Virus record (IMG/VR): IMGVR_UViG_3300009506_001156
Span: 1 to 42,536 of that record
DNA: 42,536 bases
From: a virus
Reading direction: 5' to 3' (one strand)
Shown: in pieces, positions 21,842-30,847 of the stretch
How the letters are laid out: every line of letters starts with the position of its first letter
Position numbering within the stretch: the stretch's first letter is position 1
Position numbers and translations under genes: made by a program
The notes under the pieces: model-generated
Told to the model about the DNA's origin: nothing
Database searches by the model: none
What the model saw: the letters and a program-made list of their open reading frames with translations, nothing else

Positions 21842-23574
21842 AACGACTGCTCGTATTTTTTGCGTTGATTTTATTCTTCACGCCTCCCGCCATGGCGGCG
21901 GCTCCAACTGCGGTACCCACATTTCACTGTATTGGTGTAACATGGGTCATCGCCAATGGAGCGGCTGACAACGAGTGCCTAGTTGAGTACAAGGTGAGCA
22001 CAGATGCCATCTGGAGCGACGGGATGGACTTGTGGTGGGACCCTGACGACAGCGAATATCGCGGCAGTATCGTGGGGCTCGACCCAGGTACTACATATGA
22101 CATCCGTCTGACTCTGAACGATACGCTAGATACCGATTCCATTCAATCGACAACTCTGAGCGAGACCTTTTCTGTTGGCGCCACAACTTATCTCCCTTTA
22201 ACATCTTCCAGCAGATATAACGTAACCACTTCAGGCTCTGCCGGTTCTTACAGGCTCTATACATTTGACCCAGCCAACGGTTCCGCAACGATTGATACCG
22301 CTCGTTCTGCCAATGATGGCGGGCATGGCATGTATATCGATGCCAATTACGTCATCATACGGACGATCACCATTAAAAACTCCTTGGGCAGTGGGATTTA
22401 CATTGCCAACGGCCGGCATGATATCGTCATTGAGTATTGCGACATCTATGGATTTGGTGACGGTCTTAGCAACACGACCCCAACCTGGGATGGTGGTATT
22501 GCAACCACTTGGAATTCTGGAATCTATAATGTGACAATTCAACGGAATAAAATTCACGATCCAGGTGTTGATGTCAATTCGTGGTGCGAACCTTCCGCTG
22601 GTACTCACCCAGACAATGAAGGACCTTATGCCATATCGATGCAGGAGGCTGACAGTCGTTGGATCATACGGTACAACTCGATTTACAGCACCGGCAATTT
22701 CTTCGCTGATGGCATTACGAACGCCGAGACTGCGGACACGAACCATAATCAGGAGATATATGGCAATTACATCTCCGCTTGCTGGGACGATGCGATCCAG
22801 ATGGAAGGCCACTGCGAGAACATCCGGATCTGGGCCAATTACATCGATACCTGGCATCATACCATTGCAATGGCCACATTTTGGGATGGTCCAGGATATG
22901 TCTGGAGAAACATTTGCAAGAACGAATGGGTGGCGAGCTGGTGTGATTACAGTCGCGGCGGATTTCTGAAAACGAGCCAGGTCAGCCCTGACAACAACGG
23001 CAAAAAATACGTTTTCCATAACACGATGCTATGGGACACTAACCTCTCGGAACCCTATTTACTGGGTTCCGGTGGAACTGGGGGAGCGGGCATCGGAAGC
23101 GGCACAAACGGAATGTATCGAATTGAAAGCAAGAACAACATCCTACAAGTGCGCGACGTGGCCGGCATCCATTCAATCTTAGGCCCATGCGGGGCAGAAT
23201 GCACCTCCAACAACGACCTTTACAATGGCGACGTGGATATTACCATGACCAACGGTATAGACGGTACGCCGACATACGATCCGGCTCCGACATTTTCGCT
23301 GTCAGGCACCTATACGGGCAGCGGCGTTTTCACCTTGTCGTCCGCCAGTGACGGCAAAGACGACGGAGTAGTGATCAACAACTTCACCGATGGATACGAG
23401 GGCGCCGCGCCTGACATGGGAGCGCACGAATATGGCGCCGCGGCGATGGAGTTCGGCGTCGATGCGTATCTCAGCGGCGGCGGTCCCGCATCGCCAGCCA
23501 ACCTGAGATACAATAGTGCCAGGGCGGGGAAGAGAATTGGCATCGGGTTGCGGTCCCGGAGGCTTACCCGATGA
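21838..23574 (+). CDS. Signal-peptide protein with fibronectin-III-like and beta-helix domains
   Basis: 578 residues. The Sec signal (KRLLVFFALILFFTPPAMAA) is followed by an Fn3-like domain (about 25-105, ending GLDPGTTYDIRLTLND) and then a right-handed parallel beta-helix with PbH1-type coils (HGMYIDANYVIIRTITIKNS, GIYIANGRHDIVIEYCDIYG and later turns to about 400). Cys pairs occur in the helix. The fold is shared with tailspikes and polysaccharide lyases, but catalytic acids cannot be assigned. A host glycan-degrading or binding role is likely. The gene overlaps both neighbours by 4 bases. Confidence 0.65.
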   Translation: MKRLLVFFALILFFTPPAMAAAPTAVPTFHCIGVTWVIANGAADNECLVEYKVSTDAIWSDGMDLWWDPDDSEYRGSIVGLDPGTTYDIRLTLNDTLDTDSIQSTTLSETFSVGATTYLPLTSSSRYNVTTSGSAGSYRLYTFDPANGSATIDTARSANDGGHGMYIDANYVIIRTITIKNSLGSGIYIANGRHDIVIEYCDIYGFGDGLSNTTPTWDGGIATTWNSGIYNVTIQRNKIHDPGVDVNSWCEPSAGTHPDNEGPYAISMQEADSRWIIRYNSIYSTGNFFADGITNAETADTNHNQEIYGNYISACWDDAIQMEGHCENIRIWANYIDTWHHTIAMATFWDGPGYVWRNICKNEWVASWCDYSRGGFLKTSQVSPDNNGKKYVFHNTMLWDTNLSEPYLLGSGGTGGAGIGSGTNGMYRIESKNNILQVRDVAGIHSILGPCGAECTSNNDLYNGDVDITMTNGIDGTPTYDPAPTFSLSGTYTGSGVFTLSSASDGKDDGVVINNFTDGYEGAAPDMGAHEYGAAAMEFGVDAYLSGGGPASPANLRYNSARAGKRIGIGLRSRRLTR

Positions 23575-23849
23575 GAGTGACTTGGAGCAATAATCGTCAG
23601 TTGATTGCGCTCAAGACTAGTGAGCCACCAGTAGAGATTCCCGCAGTCATGATAAAGAACGCAGTCGGCACTACGTCATCTGCAGAAGTGGCGATCACAG
23701 CTGCTTTACAAACTAGCTTTGCCGACAGCGATTATGAGATTACTATTCACATAGTGCGGAAGAACCCGCCAGATTGGATTACCGGGATTTGGTTGAAAGG
23801 GCAAGTTCCGAACCCTCCGGGACGTGAGTGGTGGGAGCCCAATGGCTAA
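23571..23849 (+). CDS. Small hypothetical protein
   Basis: 92 residues with strands around RVTWSNNRQLIALKTSEPPV and a Trp-rich end (PPDWITGIWLKGQVPNPPGREWW cut at the last turn). Overlaps both neighbours (ATGA at 23571; 8 bases at the end). No family recognised; probably part of the tail or fibre set because of its neighbours. Confidence 0.5.
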   Translation: MRVTWSNNRQLIALKTSEPPVEIPAVMIKNAVGTTSSAEVAITAALQTSFADSDYEITIHIVRKNPPDWITGIWLKGQVPNPPGREWWEPNG

Positions 23850-24582
23850 GACCTGGGAAGAGTATTTCGAGGCAAGCCCTGGAACCGATGAATCATGGAG
23901 CGGAGGGTCGGTCAGTGCAGGATGTACGCGTGATCCGGACTGCGCCACTTCAGGTGTCTCAGGCGCTCCCGCCGATTGGGACGATGACTGCCTTGAGGCC
24001 ACCATCGATGATGTAGGCGACGCGGCATATTATCAGCAGGACTTTGCGGGAAGTCCAGATCCGGCATATTTTCACTTCGAGTTTATTGTCCCTAGCCTAG
24101 CTCAATACGTGGATTCCGGGGATTATATTTGCATTCTCTATATGTGGGACGATACATGGGGGCAAGGCATCGAATTTCAAATTTCCTCCGATGGGTCAAA
24201 TCCAAGGCTTTTTGGAAGATTCAGGGCAGGGGGCGCACCACAGGAAGCATGGGGTCCAATTCTATCCGCCAACACGAGATACAAGGTCGATGCGTACTGG
24301 AACGATACGGGCAACGCATGGGAGTGGCGCGTAGATGGTGAGACTATTGACAGCGGCACTGAAGCTATTGCCGATGCAATCGGTGTGCTTCAACTAGGAA
24401 TTTGCGCGGGGAGAACTTCTACCGTTACCGGAACGATCTATATCGATAATTTCTATATCGATAATGCCGATTGGCCGCCAAGTGCAGGGGCTGAGGAGTA
24501 TACGGCAACCGGAAGCAACAGGTATGTTGGCGGAATAAGCAGATTGATAGACATAACCCGTAGTGAATCAGGGGCTATCTGA
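23842..24582 (+). CDS. ConA-like lectin/glucanase-type domain protein
   Basis: 246 residues from ATG 23842 (GTGGGAG upstream). The order of strands, with EGxx-like DDWDDDCLEATIDD, the FHFEFIVPSLAQYV segment, LFGRFRAGGAPQ, YKVDAYWNDTGNAWEWRVDG and IYIDNFYIDNADW, is the jelly-roll pattern of LamG/ConA-like carbohydrate-binding domains, where the W.wrvDG and IyiDnf motifs are common. It probably binds a glycan on the host. No signal peptide is present, in contrast to the two genes upstream. Confidence 0.6.
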   Translation: MAKTWEEYFEASPGTDESWSGGSVSAGCTRDPDCATSGVSGAPADWDDDCLEATIDDVGDAAYYQQDFAGSPDPAYFHFEFIVPSLAQYVDSGDYICILYMWDDTWGQGIEFQISSDGSNPRLFGRFRAGGAPQEAWGPILSANTRYKVDAYWNDTGNAWEWRVDGETIDSGTEAIADAIGVLQLGICAGRTSTVTGTIYIDNFYIDNADWPPSAGAEEYTATGSNRYVGGISRLIDITRSESGAI

Positions 24583-25982
24583 TGGAAATTCCTTTCGTGG
24601 GGGGTGCATATTCCGGCAGGTCTAAACCCCTGAACGCCCAGGAGTGCCAGAATTTCTATCTCGAAGCGGATATGCAGAACGGCAAAAAACCTCTCTCGTT
24701 AATCGGCACCCCTGGGATGCGGCTATGGCTTACGAGCGGAATTGAGGGAGAAGTCCGCGCCTTGTACATATGGAAAAGCTATCTTTATGCCGTCATCGGA
24801 AGCACTCTTTATAAAATAGACACCCAAGGAAAACCCACAAATGTTGGAACCATCGGAACATCAACAGGGGGCGTATGGATTGCCGGGGGAACTACTCATC
24901 TTTGCATCGTTGACGGAATCAAAGGGTATTACAAAATCGCATCTGCGACGAGCCTGACAGAGATAACTGACGCTGATTTCCCGACGCCCACGAGCCTTAC
25001 ATATCAGGATGGGTATTTTATTGTAACAGAAGAGGACACCGACGCATTCTACATCAGTGGCAGTGAGGATGCCAGCTCGTGGGATGCACTGGAGTTCGCG
25101 AGCGCGGAGGACACTCCCGACGATGCTTTGGTCGGCCTGAGCCACAAAAGGGAATTATGGATATTCGGGGAACAAACAACCGAGGTGTTTTACAATTCGG
25201 GGGATTCTGATTTTCCATTTTCTCGGGTTGCGGGCGGTGTTTTTCCAATGGGAATTGGCGCGGTGCGCTCTGTGGTTTCCGATTCTCTTGGCCTTTTGCT
25301 CCTCGATGACAAGTATCGCGTGCAATTTATTTCCGGCTACCAGTGGCAGATCGTTTCCACATCCCAAGTGGAATACCACATTTGTAGTTACTCGAATAAA
25401 GACGGCGCGATTGGATATTCTTACAGTCAGGAAGGCCACACGTTTTACGTTCTCACATTTCCAGGAGCGTCGAAGACTTGGTGTTATGATCTGACAACGG
25501 GCGTGTGGAGCGTGAGATCGTCAGGCCTTGCTGGTGGAAGGCATCGATCGAACTGTCATGCGTGGTTTGCCGGGAAAAATCTGGTTGGCGACATGAATGA
25601 CGGAAACATCTATGAATTTGATTTGGGGTATTATAAGGACAATGCTGATGCCATTAGACGCATTCGCGCAGCCCAAGCGATACATCAAGACAGGAAACTC
25701 CTATTCCATAATCAACTTGAGGTCGAATTCGAACCAGGGGTCGGGCTTGCCACAGGGCAAGGATCAGACCCGCAGGTGATGCTTGACTGGTCCGACGATG
25801 GCGCTAAAACATGGAGCAACGAACATTGGACGACCATCGGGGCAATTGGAGAATATCAGGCTAGAGCAATTTGGCGCCGGCTGGGGAGATCGAGAAGCAG
25901 GACGTATAGGGTTACTATTACGGACCCGGTGAAGTGCATTATTCTTGGGGCGCATATCGATGCACAGTCAGGGATAGCATGA
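24582..25982 (+). CDS. P22 gp10-like packaged-DNA stabilisation / tail hub protein
   Basis: 466 residues, near the length of P22 gp10 (472). IPFVGGAYSGRSKPLNAQEC, QNFYLEADMQNGKKPLSLIG and TPGMRLW are the standard opening of the family, and repeated blade-like segments follow (WKSYLYAVIGSTLYKID, DGYFIVTEEDTDAFYISG, KRELWIFGEQTTEVFYNSGD). Six copies close the tail below gp4. It starts at TGATG over the previous stop. Confidence 0.9.
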   Translation: MEIPFVGGAYSGRSKPLNAQECQNFYLEADMQNGKKPLSLIGTPGMRLWLTSGIEGEVRALYIWKSYLYAVIGSTLYKIDTQGKPTNVGTIGTSTGGVWIAGGTTHLCIVDGIKGYYKIASATSLTEITDADFPTPTSLTYQDGYFIVTEEDTDAFYISGSEDASSWDALEFASAEDTPDDALVGLSHKRELWIFGEQTTEVFYNSGDSDFPFSRVAGGVFPMGIGAVRSVVSDSLGLLLLDDKYRVQFISGYQWQIVSTSQVEYHICSYSNKDGAIGYSYSQEGHTFYVLTFPGASKTWCYDLTTGVWSVRSSGLAGGRHRSNCHAWFAGKNLVGDMNDGNIYEFDLGYYKDNADAIRRIRAAQAIHQDRKLLFHNQLEVEFEPGVGLATGQGSDPQVMLDWSDDGAKTWSNEHWTTIGAIGEYQARAIWRRLGRSRSRTYRVTITDPVKCIILGAHIDAQSGIA

Positions 25983-26428
25983 GAAAACAGACTCCCCCGC
26001 CGGTAGGAATAAGGCTGCTTGATGACGCTGGCAATCTTCATCCTCAATGGGTAAGATGGTTCCAGCACGTGGGAGAATACTATGATCTTGTCCGGAGGAA
26101 GCCCGACAAGGTATGTACTGCCGATGCGACTTTAACGACTGACGATTATGGCAAAGTCGTCCGATTCGATAATGGAGCAAGTGATATATCCTGTTCATTG
26201 CCCGCAATCTATTCACGGGATCTGTACTGCTGGATAACGATCGTGAGGACGGGAACAGGACGGCTGACAATTATACCGGATTCCGCGGCCAGGATCGAAT
26301 ATGGTTCTCTTGGCGGTCGATTTTGGTGCGAAGAACCAAAGAGGTTGGCGGCAAACGTCACATTGCAAATCATGAATTCAACACAGTGGGGCATTATCGG
26401 TGCTACGGGTATTTGGTCGTACCGTTAA
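25979..26428 (+). CDS. Hypothetical tail-module protein
   Basis: 149 residues from ATG 25979 (ATGA overlap). The N-terminal third (PPVGIRLLDDAGNLHPQWVR, WFQHVGEYY) is common in phage proteins next to tail hubs, and the rest is a beta sandwich of the kind seen at the base of fibres (KVCTADATLTTDDYGKVVRF...TGRLTIIP). P22 has its tail needle gp26 here, but no coiled coil is present, so it is not an obvious homologue. Confidence 0.55.
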   Translation: MRKQTPPPVGIRLLDDAGNLHPQWVRWFQHVGEYYDLVRRKPDKVCTADATLTTDDYGKVVRFDNGASDISCSLPAIYSRDLYCWITIVRTGTGRLTIIPDSAARIEYGSLGGRFWCEEPKRLAANVTLQIMNSTQWGIIGATGIWSYR

Positions 26429-26458
26429 AAAACCGAAGAAAGCGGAGGTAAAGCAAAA

Positions 26459-27064
26459 ATGTTTTTCTGTCAAGGTTACCCGGTCATGGAGTATTGGCGG
26501 CTCCGAAAAATCGCCAAACAGGTTCGGGCTGGCATTCTTCCTAAAGGCGTTGATAAAGAGACTATTTTCGACGCCTTGAAACTGACCAGGCCGAAGAACG
26601 CAATGGAGATGTTCGGCTTTCTCTCTGCCAAAGTAGAGAGAGCGAATGGGGATGCTGCTGTTGATCTAGGGCTCGTGTCGGTCAAAAAGGTGACGCTGGC
26701 CTTCGCCAACCGCCTTGTGGATGCGATGACTACTTCTGGGGACATCATCGATGACTTCAACCAGCACAAGCAAGGAGCTGGCAGCACGGCAGAGGCTTCC
26801 GGCGATACCGCCCTGGTAACCCCTCAAGCGGGAGCCCAAGGCGCGACCGGAGGGGCTGCCGTGACCCATGGCGCGACATCGAACATCTACCGTACCATCG
26901 GGACGGTCACCGCCGGCTCGGCCTATGAAATCCGAGAGCATGGCGTTTTCAACGCCAGTACGGGGGGCATCCTGCTCGACCGTAGCGTGGTCACGGCCAT
27001 TGCGGTGAATACAGATGATGTGGTCACCTGGACCTACGAACTCACCGTGAATACGGAGACATAA
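26459..27064 (+). CDS. Hypothetical virion-module protein
   Basis: 201 residues with GCGGAGG as ribosome-binding site. The first 110 residues are helical (LRKIAKQVRAGILPKG...NAMEMFGFLSAKVERAN); the C-terminal half is a Gly/Ala/Thr-rich beta region ending VVTWTYELTVNTET, as in phage proteins that describe variable surface structures. Not recognised. It abuts the third Maf/GT42-like gene without a gap, so it could be the acceptor of that enzyme; this is inference. Confidence 0.5.
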   Translation: MFFCQGYPVMEYWRLRKIAKQVRAGILPKGVDKETIFDALKLTRPKNAMEMFGFLSAKVERANGDAAVDLGLVSVKKVTLAFANRLVDAMTTSGDIIDDFNQHKQGAGSTAEASGDTALVTPQAGAQGATGGAAVTHGATSNIYRTIGTVTAGSAYEIREHGVFNASTGGILLDRSVVTAIAVNTDDVVTWTYELTVNTET

Positions 27065-27814
27065 GTGAAATCGAAGATTCACCGTCTTGTTTCGTGGTCG
27101 TGGCAAAAGCACCAGATGACGGCCAAGCAGCTTCAGACAAAAGGAAACATCATCAAGTGCGAGAGGCTGAAGTTGCTCAACGAACCGTCAATCGATTGGA
27201 GCCGCGTTAGGCGCCACGATTTCCTTGTCATCACGGGCGATGGGAACACGATGCCGCAGGACGTTGACGAATTCCGCTCCTGGGGAATTGGATATGATCT
27301 TTATTGCGTCAACAAAAGTATGCTGTTCTTTAAGGAACAGGTTGACCATTGGGCCGCAATCGATAGCGAGGAAAGTGCGTGGTTCACGCAGCATGTGAAC
27401 AAAGATATCGAGCCGTTCAAGCCGATTTTAAGGCACACGATCGGCTATTTCCCAGGCGGTTATGATGTCTGGTGGGAACAGGTGTATCCGTTCACATCCG
27501 AGTTCCAGCGCCGGGTTTTCATCGGTAACACGGGGTATTTCGCCCTTTTGACATCATTGCACATGGGATATCAAAAGATATTGCTCCTCGGTATCCCTAT
27601 GAATCATGAGCCGCATTGGTACGAACCGGAAGCCGAAATGGGTCCCAATTGGGCCGGGTTGGCTTTTACCCAATGGATGGATCTCATCATCAAGTACCCC
27701 GAAGAAGCTGACAAAGTCAGGAGCATGAGCGGGTATTCCGCCTGGATGCTCGGCAAAGCGACAAAGGAGTGGGCAGTAGATGCCGCTATCAGGCAATCTA
27801 ACAAGGTTAATTGA
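27065..27814 (+). CDS. Maf/GT42-like protein, paralogue 3 of 3
   Basis: 249 residues from GTG 27065, immediately after the previous stop. FLVITGDGNTMPQDVDEFRS (GDG at 58-60), VDHWAAIDSEESAW, FIGNTGYFALLTSLHMGYQK, ILLLGIPMNHEPHWYEPE, WAGLAFTQWMD and RSMSGYSAWMLGKATKEW match paralogue 1 closely in order and wording. It differs in a 50-residue N-terminal extension and in Asn for Asp after PM. Its ORF end overlaps the repeat protein by 35 bases. Confidence 0.55.
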   Translation: MKSKIHRLVSWSWQKHQMTAKQLQTKGNIIKCERLKLLNEPSIDWSRVRRHDFLVITGDGNTMPQDVDEFRSWGIGYDLYCVNKSMLFFKEQVDHWAAIDSEESAWFTQHVNKDIEPFKPILRHTIGYFPGGYDVWWEQVYPFTSEFQRRVFIGNTGYFALLTSLHMGYQKILLLGIPMNHEPHWYEPEAEMGPNWAGLAFTQWMDLIIKYPEEADKVRSMSGYSAWMLGKATKEWAVDAAIRQSNKVN

Positions 27815-28913
27815 CAACCTCACCAGGGCTTTGGGAGGTGGCCCCCGCCTTGCCGGGGCGATTCTGAGGACGATCAATCTTCTAACAAGGGCGTCCTCCG
27901 GGACTGCCCAAGTATTCACAGGTTCTATATCGCGCACAATCAATCTATTGACGAGAACATACTCCGGGACCGCTCAGATGCTTTCCGGAACTGTCGAGTA
28001 CTTAAAGACGATTCCGCTTTCAGCAGCCGGAACATTTCGCCAGTCGGGAACTATCTCGCGCATCATCAACCTGCTGACGAGGATATGCGGGGGGACTACC
28101 AGGGTTTTTGGCAGTATCTCCCGCAGGCTCGCCATAGTAAGAACCTACACCGGAACAGCCCAGCTCTTTTCGGGAACTATCTCGCGCATCATCAACCTGC
28201 TGACAAGAACCTACACCGGAACAGCCCAGATTTTCTCAGGTGTCGTTTCAAGCTTGAAAACGTTCCCGTACTCCGCAGATGGCAGTTTCAGGATATCCGG
28301 AGCCATAACCAAGATCGTCGGAACAGCCAGGACTTATGCTGGATCATTTGTCTTTGTGAAATCATTAACACGTCTGGCCGATTCAAGGCGGCTACTGTCC
28401 GGCGCTGGACAATTGTTTAGCGGCATTGCAACGGGAGTAAGGGCGTTAAGGCTTTATACCGCGGCGGGGGTTTCAAGCTTTGCGGGGGCGGTGTCGAGAA
28501 TCTTTTCTGCCATGCGGATGCTCGACGGCAGTCCAAGATTTATGGGGGCAATATCGAGATTGTTCGCGATAACCACGGTGTACACTGGCAGCCTGGGGAT
28601 CACAGGGGCGATCACGCGACTTATCGAAATCACCAAACACCTAGAGGCCTCCTATTCGGGTTTTTCCGGCATCGTGTCCAGCATATCAGAGGAATCCGGC
28701 AGTTCCCGGAAAGGATATATCAGGTTCCTAGGTCAAGTGCTTCGCGCCCTTATTTTCGGGCGCAACCCACAGGCGGGTATTTGCTTTTCCGGCGCATTAA
28801 CCAGGATCATCGAATTACATAGAACTAAAGTTTCGCAATTATCTTTTAGTCAAGGGGCCTGGGGAACTGAGGCCAGCAAAGAATTGATGTACTACGGGGT
28901 GAGGAACCCATAG
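27780..28913 (+). CDS. Repeat protein with about 16 copies of a 20-22 residue unit
   Basis: 377 residues made almost wholly of a unit with consensus sG-(T/A)-(I/V)-S-R-I-I-N-L-L-T-R-x-Y-(S/T)-G-T-A-Q-x-F, each starting at a small residue plus Gly. Clean copies are SGTISRIINLLTRTYTGTAQ and TGSISRTINLLTRTYSGTAQ. Late copies (after residue 200) diverge. The pattern suggests a solenoid of short hairpins, with hydrophobic and Arg positions alternating. The DNA keeps long near-identical stretches (see 28045-28229). The final 20 residues are unique. Such proteins occur among phage structural genes but I cannot name a function. AAAGGAG lies upstream. Confidence 0.6.
   Translation: MPLSGNLTRLIDNLTRALGGGPRLAGAILRTINLLTRASSGTAQVFTGSISRTINLLTRTYSGTAQMLSGTVEYLKTIPLSAAGTFRQSGTISRIINLLTRICGGTTRVFGSISRRLAIVRTYTGTAQLFSGTISRIINLLTRTYTGTAQIFSGVVSSLKTFPYSADGSFRISGAITKIVGTARTYAGSFVFVKSLTRLADSRRLLSGAGQLFSGIATGVRALRLYTAAGVSSFAGAVSRIFSAMRMLDGSPRFMGAISRLFAITTVYTGSLGITGAITRLIEITKHLEASYSGFSGIVSSISEESGSSRKGYIRFLGQVLRALIFGRNPQAGICFSGALTRIIELHRTKVSQLSFSQGAWGTEASKELMYYGVRNP
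28045..28229. repeat. Internal direct repeats in the solenoid gene
   Basis: A 34-base stretch at 28045-28078 recurs without change at 28171-28204 (offset 126), and a 25-base stretch at 28139-28163 recurs at 28205-28229 (offset 66, that is 22 codons). Both offsets are multiples of three. Such identity at DNA level points to recent copying of units rather than old divergence. Confidence 0.85.
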
Positions 28914-28925
28914 GAGGTGTTATAA

Positions 28926-29660
28926 ATGATAGCACCGGCAATCATCGGAGGAATCATTGCAGGAGGGGCGGCGCTTGGTTCCGCCGTGCTTGGCGGATTA
29001 GGTTCCAAGTCCGCAGCTTCAGAACAAGCACAAGCGTCTAACAACGCGACCTTGCTCCAATTGAAGATGTATAAAAACGCCTGGGAAGAACAGGCACCTT
29101 GGCGTGAGGCCGGCACGGGCGCAGTCAATGAACTTTGGCGGCGTATTCAAGCAGGACCAGGGAAATTCGAAGAATCCCCAGGGTATCAATTTACTCTCGG
29201 GGAAGGGCTCAAGGGAATAAATAGACTAGCATCGGCTACCGGCCGCCTGGGAAGTGGGGCCACTTTGAAGGCGGCCGGTAGATATGCCGAAAACCTTGCC
29301 TCGACCGAGTATGACAATTTCCTGCGAAGATGGTATCAATCGTTGACGCCTTACCAGAGCCTTTCCGGGGTGGGCATGACTTCTGACCTAACTACTGGCG
29401 CGCAGGGGGTGCAGACTGGCGCAAATGTGGCAAACACATTACTTCAGGGAGGGCAGTCGGCGGCAGCGGGACAATTGGGAACTTATAACGCCCTTGCAAA
29501 CGCTGTGCAAGGCGTGGGACAGACCGCCCTTGATGCCTACAATTATAATGCTTTGCGAAATCTATATAATACCGATTTGGCAGGAGGCACCTCTTCGGCG
29601 GGTAGTTACTATAACATGCCTTCCGGACCAAAGGGCAATGAATGGTGGGAGTACTACTAG
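28926..29660 (+). CDS. P22 gp7-like DNA ejection protein
   Basis: 244 residues. The Gly/Ala-rich start (IIGGIIAGGAALGSAVLGGL) is followed by a coiled helix and by the motif YQFTLGEGLKGINRLASATG, RLGSGATLKAAGRYAENLAS and TEYDNFLRRW, which is shared by internal virion proteins that leave the head with DNA and help form the channel across the envelope. GGAGG lies at 28914-28918. First of a three-gene ejection set. Confidence 0.8.
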   Translation: MIAPAIIGGIIAGGAALGSAVLGGLGSKSAASEQAQASNNATLLQLKMYKNAWEEQAPWREAGTGAVNELWRRIQAGPGKFEESPGYQFTLGEGLKGINRLASATGRLGSGATLKAAGRYAENLASTEYDNFLRRWYQSLTPYQSLSGVGMTSDLTTGAQGVQTGANVANTLLQGGQSAAAGQLGTYNALANAVQGVGQTALDAYNYNALRNLYNTDLAGGTSSAGSYYNMPSGPKGNEWWEYY

Positions 29661-29671
29661 GGGGATAAGCG

Positions 29672-30847
29672 ATGGCTAACGGAATCAACGCCTTGATTGC
29701 ATTGGGAGGACAGAGGCCTCCTATAGATTTCCTTGAATCTAAAGCGCGGGCCGCCCAAACATTGACGGCCGAAGAGTCCGCCCTGGCGATCCCCGAGGAG
29801 AGGGCCTGGAAGCGGGAGAGCCGCGGATTCCTGCGGGAAGAAGCTGCGCGGCTTAGAGATGTAGACCCGATCTTGAAAGCTAAGACTTACGCCGAGTTCG
29901 TCCTTTCGCAAGCCCCGATGATTACATGGGAATCCTATCCGCAGTCGAGGGAATACCTGATGGGAATGGGCGAGGAGCTTGGCATGCCTAACGATATCTA
30001 TTTTCCTACCCCCGACGAAATTCAGCAGTGGAGCCTCGACAATGGCGTGATGCCAGCTGAAGGATTCGAGATCTGGAAAAACCAGCATTTGACCGCTTTA
30101 GATGATCAGCTTAAGCGATTTCAAGCTGTTACCCAGAGAATGGTTGCAACAAAAGGAAAATGGTCATCTCCACAAAAAGGAATCGATGAGCAAGGGAATC
30201 CCGTTGTTTACCGTGTGGGAGAAGGTGGAAAAATCGATATACTTCAAGGCATCAAACCAGAACCTAAAAAGGGATTGAAAGTCTATGATAGCAACGGGAA
30301 TCTAATTGTTGATACGACAGGCGGCCCAGGACAAACATTGACCAAAAAAGTCCAGGGTGCCATTGAAGAAAAACTTCTCGGAGCAAAAGAGCAATACCGA
30401 AGGATGACTGCGATTGCCAATGAATTCAAGCCGGAGTATCAGGAGATAGGAAAGCGCCTTTCTGCCGCCTGGACCGGCATAAAGTCGAGACTGGGGAAGG
30501 GAGTGAGCGAAGAGGATCAAAAATTTCTCGCTGACTTCAAGAGGTATCAGCGGCGTGCGATCGAGAACATCAATCTTTATATCAAGGAATTGACCGGCGC
30601 ACAGATGAGCGAGAAAGAGGCGACTAGACTTCGTCTCGCCCAACCGGATCCAGGCGAACATTGGTGGCAGGGGGACGACCCTATTACTTTCAAGTCGAAA
30701 ATGGATGATGTCTTGCTGGCTACCCGAGCCGCAATTGCGCGGTTCGAGTATTATCGGCAAAAGGGGCTTGGCGATGATGAAATCACGGCGATGATCAATG
30801 CCGATACGGCTGTTAGCCTGGAAAGCATCATGCAAAGGATGCGTTAG
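29672..30847 (+). CDS. Ejection protein, P22 gp20-like position
   Basis: 391 residues. Strongly helical and Ala/Glu/Arg-rich at the N terminus (ARAAQTLTAEESALAIPEER), with a beta insert in the middle (GNPVVYRVGEGGKIDILQGI) and helices to the end. No catalytic motif. Position between the gp7-like and gp16-like proteins and its composition support an internal virion protein. It ends one codon before the next start. Confidence 0.65.
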   Translation: MANGINALIALGGQRPPIDFLESKARAAQTLTAEESALAIPEERAWKRESRGFLREEAARLRDVDPILKAKTYAEFVLSQAPMITWESYPQSREYLMGMGEELGMPNDIYFPTPDEIQQWSLDNGVMPAEGFEIWKNQHLTALDDQLKRFQAVTQRMVATKGKWSSPQKGIDEQGNPVVYRVGEGGKIDILQGIKPEPKKGLKVYDSNGNLIVDTTGGPGQTLTKKVQGAIEEKLLGAKEQYRRMTAIANEFKPEYQEIGKRLSAAWTGIKSRLGKGVSEEDQKFLADFKRYQRRAIENINLYIKELTGAQMSEKEATRLRLAQPDPGEHWWQGDDPITFKSKMDDVLLATRAAIARFEYYRQKGLGDDEITAMINADTAVSLESIMQRMR

